Assembly (NCBI GenBank): GCA_946885845.1
Contig: CAMPHJ010000001.1
Coordinates: forward strand, 62,001 to 126,000
Length of the DNA: 64,000 nucleotides
From: an uncultured Sphingobium sp.
Lineage (GTDB): Bacteria; Pseudomonadota; Alphaproteobacteria; Sphingomonadales; Sphingomonadaceae
Direction: 5' to 3'
In this document: positions 38,135 through 47,807 of the stretch, one piece after another
Layout of the letters: every line of letters starts with the position of its first letter
Numbering within the stretch: position 1 is the first letter of the stretch
Notes under the pieces: model-generated
Databases searched by the model: none
Told to the model about the DNA's origin: nothing
Seen by the model: the letters and a program-made list of their open reading frames with translations, nothing else
Translations under genes and position numbers: made by a program

Positions 38135-39547
38135 ATGGCCAACACGCCAAAAGACATCCTCAAGATGGTCGAGGAAAAGGAAATCGAATGGGTCGATCTG
38201 CGCTTTACCGATCCTAAGGGCAAGTGGCAGCACCTGACCATGGTCGCATCCATTCTGGGCGAAGATGAACTGACCCAAGGGCTGATGTTCGACGGATCGT
38301 CGATCGAAGGCTGGAAGGCCATCAACGAGTCGGACATGATCCTGAAGCCCGACTTGGACGCCGTCTATGTCGATCCTTTCAGCGCTACCCCGATGCTGAT
38401 CCTATTCTGCGACATCGTTGAGCCCGACACCGGCGAACTCTACGCCCGTGATCCGCGTTCGACCGCCAAGCGTGCTGAATCGTTCGTAAAGTCGGCCGGT
38501 TTTGGCGACACCGTGTATGTCGGTCCAGAAGCCGAATTCTTCATGTTCGACGACGTCCGCTTCAACTCGGACTACAACGAATCTTTCTACAAGATCGACG
38601 ATATCGAACTGCCGACCAACACCGGTAGGGAATATGAAGGTGGCAACCTTGCCCACCGTCCGCGCGCCAAGGGCGGCTACTTCCCGGTTGCTCCGGTCGA
38701 TCCGGCCACCGACATCCGCGCCGAAATGGTCACCACCATGCTCGAAATGGGCCTGCCCTGCGACAAGCATCACCATGAAGTGGCCGCTGCTCAGCATGAA
38801 CTCGGCCTGACCTTCGGCACGCTGGTGCAGACCGCCGACCGCATGCAGATCTACAAATATGTCGTGCAGATGGTCGCCCAGGCCTATGGCAAGACCGCGA
38901 CTTTCATGCCCAAGCCTATCGCGCAGGACAACGGCTCGGGCATGCACACCCACATGTCGATCTGGGACGGCGGCAAGCCGCTGTTCGCAGGTGAAGGCTA
39001 TGCCGGTCTGTCCGACATGTGCCTTTACTTCATCGGCGGCGTGATCAAGCACGCGAAGGCGCTCAACGCCTTCACCAACCCGACCACTAACAGCTACAAG
39101 CGTCTGGTGCCAGGCTTTGAAGCGCCCGTTCTGCTTGCCTATTCGGCTCGCAACCGTTCGGCTTCCTGCCGCATCCCCTATGGCGCAGGTGCCAAGGCAA
39201 AGCGCGTGGAATTCCGCTTCCCCGACGCGATGGCCAACCCTTATCTGTGCTACGCCGCACTGCTGATGGCGGGCCTCGACGGGATTGAGAACAAGATTCA
39301 TCCGGGTTCCGCGATGGACAAGAATCTCTACGATCTGCCTCCGGAAGAACTGAGCCAGGTCCCGACCGTTTGCGCCTCATTACGTGAAGCGCTCGATTCG
39401 CTGGCCGCCGACCATGACTTCCTTCTGAAGGGCGACGTGTTCACCAAGGACCAGATCGAAGCCTATCTCGAACTGAAGTGGCCGGAAGTTTATCGTTGGG
39501 AAATGGCTCCTTCGCCGGTCGAATTCGACATGTATTACAGCGCCTGA
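38135..39547 (+). CDS. glnA: Type I glutamine synthetase
   Basis: 470 residues from the ATG at 38135, preceded by GAAGGG. Signature stretches: [73 protein letters not shown], and the adenylylation Tyr in [10 protein letters not shown]. It condenses glutamate and ammonia with ATP in a dodecamer. Adenylylation is controlled through GlnB, encoded just upstream. A strong terminator follows 23 bases after the stop. Confidence 0.96.
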   Translation: MANTPKDILKMVEEKEIEWVDLRFTDPKGKWQHLTMVASILGEDELTQGLMFDGSSIEGWKAINESDMILKPDLDAVYVDPFSATPMLILFCDIVEPDTGELYARDPRSTAKRAESFVKSAGFGDTVYVGPEAEFFMFDDVRFNSDYNESFYKIDDIELPTNTGREYEGGNLAHRPRAKGGYFPVAPVDPATDIRAEMVTTMLEMGLPCDKHHHEVAAAQHELGLTFGTLVQTADRMQIYKYVVQMVAQAYGKTATFMPKPIAQDNGSGMHTHMSIWDGGKPLFAGEGYAGLSDMCLYFIGGVIKHAKALNAFTNPTTNSYKRLVPGFEAPVLLAYSARNRSASCRIPYGAGAKAKRVEFRFPDAMANPYLCYAALLMAGLDGIENKIHPGSAMDKNLYDLPPEELSQVPTVCASLREALDSLAADHDFLLKGDVFTKDQIEAYLELKWPEVYRWEMAPSPVEFDMYYSA

Positions 39548-39570
39548 TTTTTCGGGAGCTCGCAAAAAGG

Positions 39571-39599
39571 AAGCCCGGTCCAAGCGGCCGGGCTTTTTT
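39571..39599 (+). terminator. Intrinsic terminator after glnA
   Basis: AAGCCCGG (39571-39578) pairs with CCGGGCTT (39588-39595) around a nine-base loop and runs into TTTTTT. The about 220 bases after it, up to the end of chpT, hold no gene I can support. Confidence 0.88.
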
Positions 39600-39815
39600 C
39601 GTTTACAGAAGGGGCTTATCTGCCGACGAGAAATGCGAATCCTCCAATGCCAAAGGTGGGAGGATGTTGATCAAATAAATATGACGTAGGGGGAATTCGA
39701 AAGTTCAAGCCTTTGGCCGCTCCCCTGCGGTGCTTCATCCCTATGCGTAGCACGAAGGAGATGATTGAGAATCAGCAAGCCCTCCTCTCACCGGGCCGTG
39801 ATTTCAGCGGGGGAT

Positions 39816-40499
39816 TTAAGAGCGGTCCTCGGCGCGATCGTGCCGATTGCCCCGGTCTGGAATAGACGCTCCAAACAGCAAGATCGGCTCTCCAGGCGCA
39901 GACAGTGCAATGTCACCCCCTGCCCCTGTCACAAGACTACGCGTCATCCATGCCGCCGCCGTGCGCGATCCTAGCCCCTCCGCCGGGAGCGTTCCGGCCA
40001 GCGCGGAACGCAAATCCGGGTCCAGCACAAGTTTTGGCCCTTCTCCCCGGACAACGATTTCCGTAACGCCCGGCCGCCGTTCGGCGCCAATATCCAGCTG
40101 CCCTCCACGCACCAGCGCGTCGCCCGCTATAAGGGCCAGATTCAGCAACACCTTGACCGGCAACTTCTCAAGCATTTCCTCGCCCACCAGCCAGCCAATC
40201 TTCACCCGGCCCGACCCAGCGAATATTCCTTCGATGGCGACACGTGCTTCGTGCGTAGGCACCGCGTCGCCAAAACCTCCAGCTGACCCGAACGCCAACC
40301 GAAAGAATTTGAGTTTGTTGGCCGATGTCCGCGCGCTATCTCCCAGAAGTTCCAGGCAGCGTTGGCGCATTTCAGGATCGGTTTCATCAGCCATCAGCTC
40401 AAGCCCGTTGTTGAGCGCCCCCACAGGACTCAACAAATCATGGCAAAGACGGGAGCACAGCAGGCTGGCAAATTCGATGCTATCGGTCGGATGATTCAT
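39816..40499 (-). CDS. chpT: Histidine phosphotransferase ChpT
   Basis: 227 residues. His20 in LLCSRLCHDLLSPVGALNNG is the phosphate-carrying residue; the sequence then follows ChpT, a DHp-like helical domain with a degenerate HATPase-like second domain (KVLLNLALIAGDALVRGG). ChpT passes phosphate from CckA to CtrA and CpdR and so governs cell-cycle or motility programmes in Alphaproteobacteria. The N-terminus and the HD motif are well conserved. The partner genes are not in the window. Confidence 0.87.
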   Translation of the reverse strand: MNHPTDSIEFASLLCSRLCHDLLSPVGALNNGLELMADETDPEMRQRCLELLGDSARTSANKLKFFRLAFGSAGGFGDAVPTHEARVAIEGIFAGSGRVKIGWLVGEEMLEKLPVKVLLNLALIAGDALVRGGQLDIGAERRPGVTEIVVRGEGPKLVLDPDLRSALAGTLPAEGLGSRTAAAWMTRSLVTGAGGDIALSAPGEPILLFGASIPDRGNRHDRAEDRS

Positions 40500-40597
40500 A
40501 GATGTCGCTGCCGCCGGGATAGTGAAGAAAAGAAAGGGGATGAACGGCTAATGCGCTGCCCTGTCTCCCGATGCAACCCCGCCCTGCCGTCTTTCAC

Positions 40598-40999
40598 TCA
40601 CAGTATATCGAGCCCGATGGCAACAAAACGCACGCCACCCCCTTCTCCCGGCACTGCCTGCCAAAGGCGCGCAGTGCCATTCGCCGCGATCATCCAGTAG
40701 CTGCCGTCCGCCGCCGCACTGGCCGCGTCGGTGGCTGATGGCTCGCCATGGCCGCTGGGGTGGGAATGGTAATGGCCGATGACCGCGCTCCCCCCTGCCC
40801 GCGCTTGGCGGTGGGCGGCAATCAGGACCACCGGGTCGACTTCAAAATGCTGCGCTGGATCTTGCGCGACGTTGTCTGTCGGCCTGATTTCGCTTATCCA
40901 TCCGGCCTCGCCCAACAAAAGGCCGCAAACCTCATCCTGTTCAGCCTGCGCCATAGCGACAACGCGCCGCAGCAAGAGCCTTGAAATACGCACTTTCAT
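40598..40999 (-). CDS. M67-family (JAMM/MPN+) metallopeptidase
   Basis: 133 residues from the ATG at 40999 (a TTG six codons upstream is less likely). The zinc motif is complete: Glu in EVCGLLLG and GHYHSHPSGHGEPSATDAA, matching H-x-H-P-x-G-x(3)-P-S-x(2)-D. Prokaryotic JAMM proteins are isopeptidase-like; some process sulfur-carrier proteins or modified cysteines. No ThiS/MoaD or E1-like gene is adjacent, so its target is unknown. It diverges from rluD with 17 bases between starts. Confidence 0.83.
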   Translation of the reverse strand: MKVRISRLLLRRVVAMAQAEQDEVCGLLLGEAGWISEIRPTDNVAQDPAQHFEVDPVVLIAAHRQARAGGSAVIGHYHSHPSGHGEPSATDAASAAADGSYWMIAANGTARLWQAVPGEGGGVRFVAIGLDIL

Positions 41000-41016
41000 G
41001 CCTACATCCCTAGCCA

Positions 41017-41967
41017 ATGGGTTCGGGGGTTTCCATCATCGAAACGACGATTGGCGAGGCGCAACAGGGCTTGCGGCTCGACAAGGCGCTTGCCGAACTG
41101 CTGCCGGACTTGTCGCGCGAACGGTTGAAGGCGCTGATTGTCGAGGGGCAGGTGACCTCTGGCGGCCGTGCCCTCAACCCATCGATCAAAGTCGCTGCGG
41201 GGCAGGTCTTCGCCATCACACTCCCAGCCACGGCCGAATCGGAGGTTGTCGCACAGGACATTCCACTGGTCATTGTCTATGAAGATGCCGACCTGATCGT
41301 GATCGACAAGCCTGCGGGCATGGTCGTTCACCCGGCTGTTGGCAATCTCGACGGCACATTGGTAAACGCGTTGCTCCATCATTGCAGAGACAGCCTCTCT
41401 GGCATAGGCGGTGTGGCGCGCCCCGGCATTGTGCATCGCATCGACAAAGACACTTCCGGCCTTTTGGTCGTTGCGAAGTCGGACAAGGCTCACGAAGGCT
41501 TGGCCCATCAGTTCAGCACACACAACATCGACCGGCTCTATTCCGCCATCGTGTACGGCATTCCTAATCCAGCAGCTGGCATAGTGGATACGTGGATCGG
41601 GCGATCGAATAGCGATCGCAAGAAAATGGCGGTTCATCCGGACGGGAGGGGCAAGCGCGCCGTTACCCATTATCGCGTGATCGACCGGATGCGGGGTGCT
41701 GCCCTGGTTGAATGCAGATTGCAAACTGGTCGGACCCACCAAGTCCGTGTCCATCTGACACATCTGGGTCATCCCTTGATCGGAGACCCCGTTTACGGTA
41801 GAGAAAGAAAAGGTTTCAAATCAATACTGGAAACGCTGGGTTTCAAAAGGCAGGCATTGCACGCCAAAAGGCTGGGGTTCATACATCCGGTGTCCGGGGA
41901 AAAGCTCAGCTTCGATAGCGCACTGCCCACCGATATGCAGGAACTGTTAAGCGAGCTCTACGTATAG
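41017..41967 (+). CDS. rluD: RluA-family 23S rRNA pseudouridine synthase, RluD-like
   Basis: 316 residues. An N-terminal S4 RNA-binding domain (GLRLDKALAELLPDLSRERLKALI) precedes the synthase domain with the catalytic Asp in IVHRIDKDTSGLLVVAK and the late motif TGRTHQVRVHLTHLGHPLIGD. The S4 domain and length fit RluD, which modifies helix 69 of 23S rRNA. Its end is 77 bases before rpoH, an order common in sphingomonads. Confidence 0.88.
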   Translation: MGSGVSIIETTIGEAQQGLRLDKALAELLPDLSRERLKALIVEGQVTSGGRALNPSIKVAAGQVFAITLPATAESEVVAQDIPLVIVYEDADLIVIDKPAGMVVHPAVGNLDGTLVNALLHHCRDSLSGIGGVARPGIVHRIDKDTSGLLVVAKSDKAHEGLAHQFSTHNIDRLYSAIVYGIPNPAAGIVDTWIGRSNSDRKKMAVHPDGRGKRAVTHYRVIDRMRGAALVECRLQTGRTHQVRVHLTHLGHPLIGDPVYGRERKGFKSILETLGFKRQALHAKRLGFIHPVSGEKLSFDSALPTDMQELLSELYV

Positions 41968-42044
41968 TTTTGGACAAGTTTGCGACGGCGTTCTGGATGC
42001 CACTTTTGGGTCCAGCCTCGCATGAAAGGGAAAGGTGAAGCGAC

Positions 42045-42956
42045 ATGGCTGATAAAAGCAATGTCCCCGCGGTTCCGGCGCTGGGCGGTGAAGCCAGCCT
42101 CAACCGCTATCTTTCGGAAATCCGTAAATTTCCGATCCTCAAGCCCGAACAGGAATATATGCTCGCCAAGCGATATGCCGAGCATCAGGATCCTGAAGCG
42201 GCGGCGCAGCTGGTGACATCTCACCTCCGCTTGGTCGCAAAGATCGCCATGGGCTATCGCGGCTACGGCCTGCCGGTTAGCGAACTTATCAGCGAGGGCA
42301 ATATTGGCCTGATGCAGGGCGTGAAGAAGTTCGAGCCGGAGCGTGGCTTTCGCTTGGCGACTTACGCCATGTGGTGGATCCGTGCTTCGATCCAGGAATT
42401 CATCCTGCGGTCGTGGAGCTTGGTCAAGATGGGCACCACCGCAGCGCAGAAGAAGCTGTTTTTCAACCTTCGCCGGATGAAAAACAATATCGAGGCGTTC
42501 GAAGATGGAGACCTCCACCCTGAAGACGTCAGGAAAATCGCGACTGATCTAGGTGTTAGCGAAGAAGACGTGATCTCCATGAATCGTCGCATGGCGATGG
42601 GCGGCGACACATCGCTCAACGTCCCCATGCGAGAAGATGGCGAAGGTCAATGGCAGGACTGGTTGGCTGACACCGATCCGTTGCAGGACGAGCGGGTTGC
42701 GGACGAGCAGGAAAAGACGCTGCGTCACGACATGCTTGTCGAGGCGATGGACGACCTGAATGATCGCGAAAAGCACATCCTCGCCGAACGGCGGCTGGCT
42801 GAAGAGCCTAAGACGCTCGAAGAACTTAGCCAGGTTTACGGCGTGTCTCGTGAGCGGGTCCGCCAGATCGAGGTCCGCGCCTTTGAAAAGCTACAGAAGG
42901 CGATGATGCGGATTGCAGGCGACCGACTGGGCAAGATGCGGCTTGTGCTCGCCTGA
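42045..42956 (+). CDS. rpoH: RNA polymerase heat-shock sigma factor
   Basis: 303 residues; AAAGGTGAAGCGAC precedes the ATG. Region 2 reads NIGLMQGVKKFEPERGFRLATYAMWWIRASIQEFILRSWSLVK, the RpoH box is QKKLFFNLRR, and region 4 ends with VSRERVRQIEVRAFEKLQKAM. RpoH directs heat-shock transcription; targets include clp genes nearby. A strong terminator follows 21 bases after the stop. Confidence 0.95.
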   Translation: MADKSNVPAVPALGGEASLNRYLSEIRKFPILKPEQEYMLAKRYAEHQDPEAAAQLVTSHLRLVAKIAMGYRGYGLPVSELISEGNIGLMQGVKKFEPERGFRLATYAMWWIRASIQEFILRSWSLVKMGTTAAQKKLFFNLRRMKNNIEAFEDGDLHPEDVRKIATDLGVSEEDVISMNRRMAMGGDTSLNVPMREDGEGQWQDWLADTDPLQDERVADEQEKTLRHDMLVEAMDDLNDREKHILAERRLAEEPKTLEELSQVYGVSRERVRQIEVRAFEKLQKAMMRIAGDRLGKMRLVLA

Positions 42957-42977
42957 GCGACGCCTAACAGTAGAGAC

Positions 42978-43004
42978 AGGCCCCGGACCCATCCGGGGCC
43001 TTTC
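42978..43004 (+). terminator. Intrinsic terminator after rpoH
   Basis: AGGCCCCGGA (42978-42987) and TCCGGGGCCT (42992-43001) form a perfect ten-base stem with a four-base loop, followed by TTCTG. The T run is short. Confidence 0.78.
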
Positions 43005-43087
43005 TGTAGCCATGAAGCATGGCAGCTGCTCAGCGGTCCCGCCAATGTCTTCAAGATCGTAATAACTCGAAAAATTGAGACGACGGG

Positions 43088-43413
43088 TTAACCTTCTGAA
43101 TTGTCCATCGACACACCGCTTATGGCGTCCATAAACTGATCGAGCCGAGCCTCATCATCATACAGCGCGTCAGACATTGACGTGCCGGAACGTTTGATTT
43201 CATTCTGCGGTTTACCAATCTGCAGGGTGCTGATCGAGCGCGTTGAGGAAGCCGTAGTTTGCCCGAGGATGCAGGTCGAGCGCCCGCTCAAGCTGCACTC
43301 CCGCTCCCCAGTTAGATAAGCAAGCCGAGTTCAACTGCGCTCAGCAATGTTTTGGATGGCCAGACTCCCATGTCAATCTGCAGGATGTAGTCGGGCGTCA
43401 TGTCAGAGCGCAT
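43088..43413 (-). pseudogene. Decayed SAM-dependent methyltransferase (O-methyltransferase-like), frameshifted and deleted
   Basis: Three short in-order pieces on the minus strand recall one methyltransferase with a dimerisation-2-type N-terminus. Piece 1 (from 43413): MTPDYILQIDMGVWPSKTLL then SAVELGL, closed by a stop at 43312. Piece 2, in another frame: LSNWGAGVQLERALDLHPRA then NYGFLNALD. Piece 3, after an apparent internal deletion: KPQNEIKRSGTSMSDALYDD then EARLDQFMDAISG, ending at 43088 where an intact relative would go on to the SAM-binding domain. An 11-base repeat CCTGCAGATTG occurs at the start of piece 1 and at the junction with piece 3. The rest of the 579-base gap between rpoH and mtgA holds nothing else I can support. 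Confidence 0.68.
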
Positions 43414-43535
43414 AATTCACTCTTACGCCAGCCAAATAGCAGGCGACCAAGAAGCGGTCTTCCCTCTCTCATAGCATCAATTTCGACAGGAAGCGTCTGC
43501 CACACGCATCCGATCGTGCTCAGCGGCTTGAACGC

Positions 43536-44258
43536 GTGCTGAATCGCGCTACGACGCATGGCATGATTGCCCGTGCCGCTGCCCCTCGCCGTATTTCCCG
43601 TTGGCTCGGCATTTTCTTCAAAGCTATCGGCGGGTTTGTCATTCTTTCGCTGTTGCTTGTAGCTCTTTATCGCTTCGTGCCGCCTCCAGTGACGCTGACG
43701 ATGCTGCTTGATCCGAACGGCATCACTAAGGATTGGGTCAGCCTAGACGAGATTGACCCTGACATGGCACGCGCCGCCATCGCGGCCGAGGATAGCCGTT
43801 TTTGCAGCCACCATGGCTTCGATACGGTGGCCATCGCACAGGCGTTGCGCCACAACGCCAGTGGCAGACGCATCCGGGGCGGTTCAACCATCAGCCAACA
43901 GACAGCGAAAAACGTGTTCCTGTTTCAAGGCGGCGGCTTTATCCGCAAGGGGTTCGAAGCTTGGTTCACCCTGTTGATCGAAGCAATCTGGGGCAAGCGG
44001 CGGATCATGGAGGTCTATCTGAACGTCGCGGAAACCGGCCTTGGCACCTATGGCGTCCAGGCAGGCGCGATTCGCTATTTCCATCATGGCGCGGGCACAC
44101 TGACCAGGGCCGAAGCTGCCCGCATCGCGGCAGTACTACCTTTGCCCAAAAAGCGCGCCGCCGTCGCCCCAGGCGGCTTCACGCGCCGCTACGGCAACAG
44201 CATCGCAAGCCGTATCCGCGTGGTCTCCCGCGACGAATTGGATAGCTGCCTTCGGTGA
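43536..44258 (+). CDS. mtgA: Monofunctional peptidoglycan transglycosylase
   Basis: 240 residues from a GTG at 43536; an ATG nine codons later (43563) is an equally possible start. One N-terminal membrane helix (FVILSLLLVALYRF) anchors a GT51 domain with AAEDSRFCSHHGFD, RIRGGSTISQQTAKNVFL and KRRIMEVYLNVAE, the conserved glycosyltransferase motifs. No transpeptidase domain follows. It polymerises lipid II into glycan strands in the periplasm. Confidence 0.92.
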   Translation: MLNRATTHGMIARAAAPRRISRWLGIFFKAIGGFVILSLLLVALYRFVPPPVTLTMLLDPNGITKDWVSLDEIDPDMARAAIAAEDSRFCSHHGFDTVAIAQALRHNASGRRIRGGSTISQQTAKNVFLFQGGGFIRKGFEAWFTLLIEAIWGKRRIMEVYLNVAETGLGTYGVQAGAIRYFHHGAGTLTRAEAARIAAVLPLPKKRAAVAPGGFTRRYGNSIASRIRVVSRDELDSCLR

Positions 44259-44450
44259 GAATGTGCAGAGCGCCGCTCGAGCTGCTCCATGAAGGACGTG
44301 GCCGTATATCGTCGTTTACAGACCACCTGTCGTCGGTCGGCACAAATAAGTTTGCAGCTCAGAGGCGCGATGGAGAACAACTGGCTCGGTGCCAGCAGCC
44401 CTTTGAGCCTTTGGCACGACAACGGCGAGGCCCTGTTCAACGAATCCCAT

Positions 44451-44483
44451 AAAAAATGCTCGCCCGGACCACTCCGGGCGAGC
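44451..44483 (-). terminator. Intrinsic terminator after clpX
   Basis: GCTCGCCCGGA (44458-44468) pairs with TCCGGGCGAGC (44473-44483), eleven bases with a four-base loop; read on the minus strand it runs into ATTTTTTATG. It ends the clpX message, 28 bases past its stop. Confidence 0.88.
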
Positions 44484-44510
44484 CATTTTGCATTTTCGAA
44501 CCGAGGGCTA

Positions 44511-45779
44511 TCAGGCTGCGTCTTCAGCCCTTTTGTCCTTTTCGCTGAACACACGGATCGGTTCCTTTGTGCCTGCAACGACATCCTTGTCCACAACGAC
44601 TTCGCCCACACCTTCCATCGAAGGCAAGTCAAACATCGTATCTAGCAGGATCGATTCCAAGATCGAGCGCAAGCCGCGAGCACCCGTCTTGCGCTCGATC
44701 GCTCGCTTGGCGATCGCCGTCAGCGCATCATCGGTGAAGCTCAGCTCAACATTCTCCATGTCGAACAGCTTGCCATATTGCTTCACCAGCGCATTTTTCG
44801 GCTCGACGAGAATTTTGACCAGCGCATTCACGTCCAGATCTTCAAGCGTCGCTATGACCGGCAAACGGCCTACAAATTCAGGGATTAGCCCGAACTTCAG
44901 CAGATCTTCCGGTTCACTCTGGCGCAGCAATTCGCCGGTCTTTCGTTCTTCGGGAGCCGCGACATAGGCACCAAAGCCGATCGATTTGGCTTCCAAGCGG
45001 TCGCCGATGATCTTTTCAAGTCCCGCAAACGCACCTCCGCAGATGAAGAGGATATTGGTGGTGTCGACCTGCAAGAATTCCTGCTGTGGATGTTTTCTGC
45101 CACCCTGCGGCGGGACGGAGGCAGTCGTGCCTTCCATCAACTTCAATAGCGCCTGCTGCACCCCCTCACCCGATACGTCACGCGTGATCGAAGGGTTCTC
45201 GGCCTTGCGGCTGATCTTGTCGATCTCGTCGATATAGACGATGCCGCGCTGTGCTTTTTCGACATTATAGTCGGAGGCCTGCAGCAGCTTGAGAATGATG
45301 TTCTCGACATCTTCACCCACATAGCCCGCCTCGGTCAGCGTCGTGGCGTCGGCCATTGTGAAGGGAACGTCAAATGTCTTGGCGAGGGTCTGCGCGAGCA
45401 GCGTTTTGCCGCAACCGGTCGGTCCCACCAGCAGGATGTTGGACTTGGCCAATTCCACCTCGCCCGGCTTGCTGCCGTGATTGAGGCGCTTGTAATGGTT
45501 ATGAACTGCGACTGACAGGACACGCTTTGCCCGGTTCTGGCCGATCACATAGTCGTCCAGCACATCGCAGATTTCCTGCGGAGTAGGTACGCCACCATCC
45601 TTTTTGCCGACGAGACCACCCTTGGTCTCTTCCCGGATGATGTCGTTACATAATTCGACGCACTCATCGCAGATGAACACGGTCGGCCCCGCGATCAGCT
45701 TTCGCACCTCATGCTGCGACTTGCCGCAGAAGGAGCAGTAAAGCGTACTTTTGGAATCGGAGCCCGTAAGCTTAGTCAT
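44511..45779 (-). CDS. clpX: ATP-dependent Clp protease ATP-binding subunit ClpX
   Basis: 422 residues. N-terminal zinc finger ([16 protein letters not shown]), Walker [13 protein letters not shown], Walker [10 protein letters not shown], sensor and pore region ([12 protein letters not shown]), and the C-terminal small AAA domain. It unfolds tagged proteins for ClpP; in Alphaproteobacteria CtrA is a key target, which links it to ChpT of this window. It lies 131 bases after clpP on the same strand, with a palindrome between. Confidence 0.97.
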   Translation of the reverse strand: MTKLTGSDSKSTLYCSFCGKSQHEVRKLIAGPTVFICDECVELCNDIIREETKGGLVGKKDGGVPTPQEICDVLDDYVIGQNRAKRVLSVAVHNHYKRLNHGSKPGEVELAKSNILLVGPTGCGKTLLAQTLAKTFDVPFTMADATTLTEAGYVGEDVENIILKLLQASDYNVEKAQRGIVYIDEIDKISRKAENPSITRDVSGEGVQQALLKLMEGTTASVPPQGGRKHPQQEFLQVDTTNILFICGGAFAGLEKIIGDRLEAKSIGFGAYVAAPEERKTGELLRQSEPEDLLKFGLIPEFVGRLPVIATLEDLDVNALVKILVEPKNALVKQYGKLFDMENVELSFTDDALTAIAKRAIERKTGARGLRSILESILLDTMFDLPSMEGVGEVVVDKDVVAGTKEPIRVFSEKDKRAEDAA

Positions 45780-45839
45780 TCGCCAATCTTTCCTCCCTGC
45801 CCTTTGCGAACGCCGCGCCAGTCCAGGGATATTTCGGTC

Positions 45840-45854
45840 CTAGGATCATCCTAG
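45840..45854. promoter_or_regulatory. 15-base palindrome between clpP and clpX
   Basis: CTAGGAT-C-ATCCTAG is a perfect 7-1-7 palindrome, 61 bases before the clpX start. It has no T run and lies in the stretch where a clpX promoter is expected. CTAG is rare in high-GC genomes, so two copies in 15 bases stand out. No known regulator matched. Confidence 0.35.
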
Positions 45855-45910
45855 ACCGCGTCACGCCGGTTTCACAAGGGGAGAAACGGCGCGCGCGATC
45901 AAGATCCATG

Positions 45911-46546
45911 TTAACTTTCCGTCGAGTCCGGCATCGCCGGCCGACGATCGAATACCTCGTCCACCAGGCCAAAGGCCTTTGCTTCTTCCGCCTCCAGAAA
46001 TGTGTCGCGGTCCATGGCACGCTCGATCTCTTCCAGCGGACGGCCCGTATATGTTGCGTAGAGGCTATTCAGCCGCTGACGGATACGCAGTATTTCCTTC
46101 GCCTGGATTTCGATATCGCTCGCCATGCCTTGCGCGCCCCCTGAAGGCTGGTGAACCATGATCCGGGCATTGGACAGCGCAATCCGCTTACCCGGTTCGC
46201 CCGCCGCGAGCAGAAAGCTGCCCATGGATGCCGCCTGTCCGATACACACGGTGCCTACCTGCGGGCGGATATATTTCATCGTATCGTGGATCGCCATGCC
46301 CGCCGTCACCACGCCGCCGGGCGAGTTGATGTACATCCAGATGTCCTTCTTCGGATTTTCCGATTCGAGGAATAACAGCTGGGCAACGATCAGCGATGCC
46401 ATGTGATCTTCGACCTGGCCGGTGATGAAGATGATCCGTTCGCGCAGCAGGCGTGAATAAATGTCGAAGCTTCGCTCTCCGCGATTCGATTGCTCGATGA
46501 CGATAGGAACCAGCGCGGCCATGGGATCAGACATGATATCGGTCAT
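45911..46546 (-). CDS. clpP: ATP-dependent Clp protease proteolytic subunit ClpP
   Basis: 211 residues. Catalytic Ser in [11 protein letters not shown], His in [14 protein letters not shown] and the late Asp in [12 protein letters not shown] region, with [18 protein letters not shown]. The tetradecamer degrades proteins delivered by ClpX (next gene) or ClpA. A heat-shock-type promoter candidate lies about 37 bases upstream of the start. Confidence 0.97.
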   Translation of the reverse strand: MTDIMSDPMAALVPIVIEQSNRGERSFDIYSRLLRERIIFITGQVEDHMASLIVAQLLFLESENPKKDIWMYINSPGGVVTAGMAIHDTMKYIRPQVGTVCIGQAASMGSFLLAAGEPGKRIALSNARIMVHQPSGGAQGMASDIEIQAKEILRIRQRLNSLYATYTGRPLEEIERAMDRDTFLEAEEAKAFGLVDEVFDRRPAMPDSTES

Positions 46547-46582
46547 TATGCTCTTTCAGCTAAGTGCTTTTGCCCAGACACT

Positions 46583-46611
46583 ACATCGGCACAAAAGCGG
46601 GGCGGTTCAAG
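46583..46611 (-). promoter_or_regulatory. Sigma-32-like promoter candidate for clpP
   Basis: Read on the minus strand: CTTGAA (46611-46606), 16 bases, then CCGATGT (46589-46583). This is close to the heat-shock form CTTGAA-N13/17-CCCATNT. Position 37 bases before the clpP start and the presence of rpoH in the window make it plausible; it was found by eye. Confidence 0.45.
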
Positions 46612-46635
46612 GGGGCGCGTGAACAGACGTTGGCG

Positions 46636-47613
46636 TCAGTCGCGGCGGGCGAAGTCGGACGGCGCGCGAAATCCCAGATAGGCAAGGCGACGCACTTCGC
46701 GGCGCCCGCGAACGACCGTATCGAGGATGAGGCCGCAGGTGCCTGACAGGGTTGCGAGGATCATGAGGCCGGTGACCAGGATCGCGGTCGGAAAACGCGG
46801 GACCAGCCCCGTTTCCATATAGGTGAGGATGAGTGGGGTTGCCAAAATTAATCCGGTTGCGGCGAGCAAAACCGCGAAGGAACCAAAGAACAGAATAGGA
46901 CGCTCGATCCGGTAAAGAGTGATAATCGTTCGCAATATGCGCCAGCCATCGCGATAGGTGCTGAGTTTGCTGACGGAGCCTTCGGGACGGGCGCCATAAG
47001 CCGTCAGCATTTCGGACACCGGCATGGACAGTTCGAGCGCGTGGACGCTGATTTCGGTTTCGATCTCAAAGCCGGCGGACAGGACGGGGAAGCTTTTGAC
47101 GAAGCGGCGGGAGAAGACGCGATATCCCGACAGAATGTCAGTGAAGGTGCGACCGAACAGCTGTTTGAGAAGACTGGTCAGCGCCCAATTGCCGAAGCGG
47201 TGGCCACGGCGATAGGCCTCGTCGGCCTCGCTCTTGCGCGTGCCTACGACCATGTCGAGATTATCTTCCAGCATCGCCGCCACCATGCGCGGGGCTGCGG
47301 CGGCTTCATAGGTCGCGTCGCCATCCGCCATGACATAGATGTCCGCGTCCACATCCGCGAACATTCGGCGGACGACATGCCCCTTGCCCTGTTGCGACAC
47401 GCGGCGGACAATCGCGCCAGCGGCGGCAGCCAGATCGGCGCTGCCGTCACTGCTGTTATTGTCGAACACATAGATGTCAGCTGCCGGGAAGGCGCGGCGG
47501 AAGTCCTGGACCGTCTGCACGATCGCGCCTGCTTCATTGTAGCAGGGCAGGATGACCGCGATCCGGGGCGTGGAGATCCCCTCTGCGCCCTCCACTGCCG
47601 GAAATTCCTTCAT
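46636..47613 (-). CDS. GT2-family glycosyltransferase of the polyprenyl-phosphate (DPM1/GtrB) type
   Basis: 325 residues from the ATG at 47613; an upstream GTG at 47685 would add 24 residues. RIAVILPCYNEAGAIVQTVQ, ADIYVFDNNSSDGS, VMADGDATYEAAAAP (DxD) and TDILSGYRVFSRRFVKSFP are typical of dolichyl/undecaprenyl-phosphate sugar synthases. Two C-terminal helices (FFGSFAVLLAATGLILATPL, AILVTGLMILATLSGTCGLI) anchor it. It makes a lipid-linked single sugar or adds a sugar to a lipid carrier; the acceptor is unknown. It lies beyond the tig terminator and is probably its own unit. Confidence 0.82.
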   Translation of the reverse strand: MKEFPAVEGAEGISTPRIAVILPCYNEAGAIVQTVQDFRRAFPAADIYVFDNNSSDGSADLAAAAGAIVRRVSQQGKGHVVRRMFADVDADIYVMADGDATYEAAAAPRMVAAMLEDNLDMVVGTRKSEADEAYRRGHRFGNWALTSLLKQLFGRTFTDILSGYRVFSRRFVKSFPVLSAGFEIETEISVHALELSMPVSEMLTAYGARPEGSVSKLSTYRDGWRILRTIITLYRIERPILFFGSFAVLLAATGLILATPLILTYMETGLVPRFPTAILVTGLMILATLSGTCGLILDTVVRGRREVRRLAYLGFRAPSDFARRD

Positions 47614-47697
47614 CGCCCCCACACCTTTTACGTCCCTGCATTCAGACCCCGCATGAACGGGCTGGATTAACATTTCATCTGCCACGCCAAGTCAGAA

Positions 47698-47742
47698 ATG
47701 AAAAGCGTCCGTCCTTCCCCCGGAAAGACGGACGCTTTTCAT
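47698..47742 (-). terminator. Long hairpin terminator after tig
   Basis: ATGAAAAGCGTCCGTC (47698-47713) pairs without mismatch with GACGGACGCTTTTCAT (47727-47742); the 13-base loop can itself pair TTCC with GGAA. T runs on either strand make it potentially bidirectional. It sits 66 bases beyond the tig stop. Confidence 0.82.
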
Positions 47743-47807
47743 GTTCCTGGCCTTACGCCCACCGGATCAACCGTGGAGCAAGGATGGCGCAGGGCTTGCC
47801 TGTCAGA

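Noticed and set aside
39765..39974. Small plus-strand frames between the glnA terminator and chpT
   Set aside because: They overlap the chpT C-terminus, have no homology signal and follow a strong terminator.
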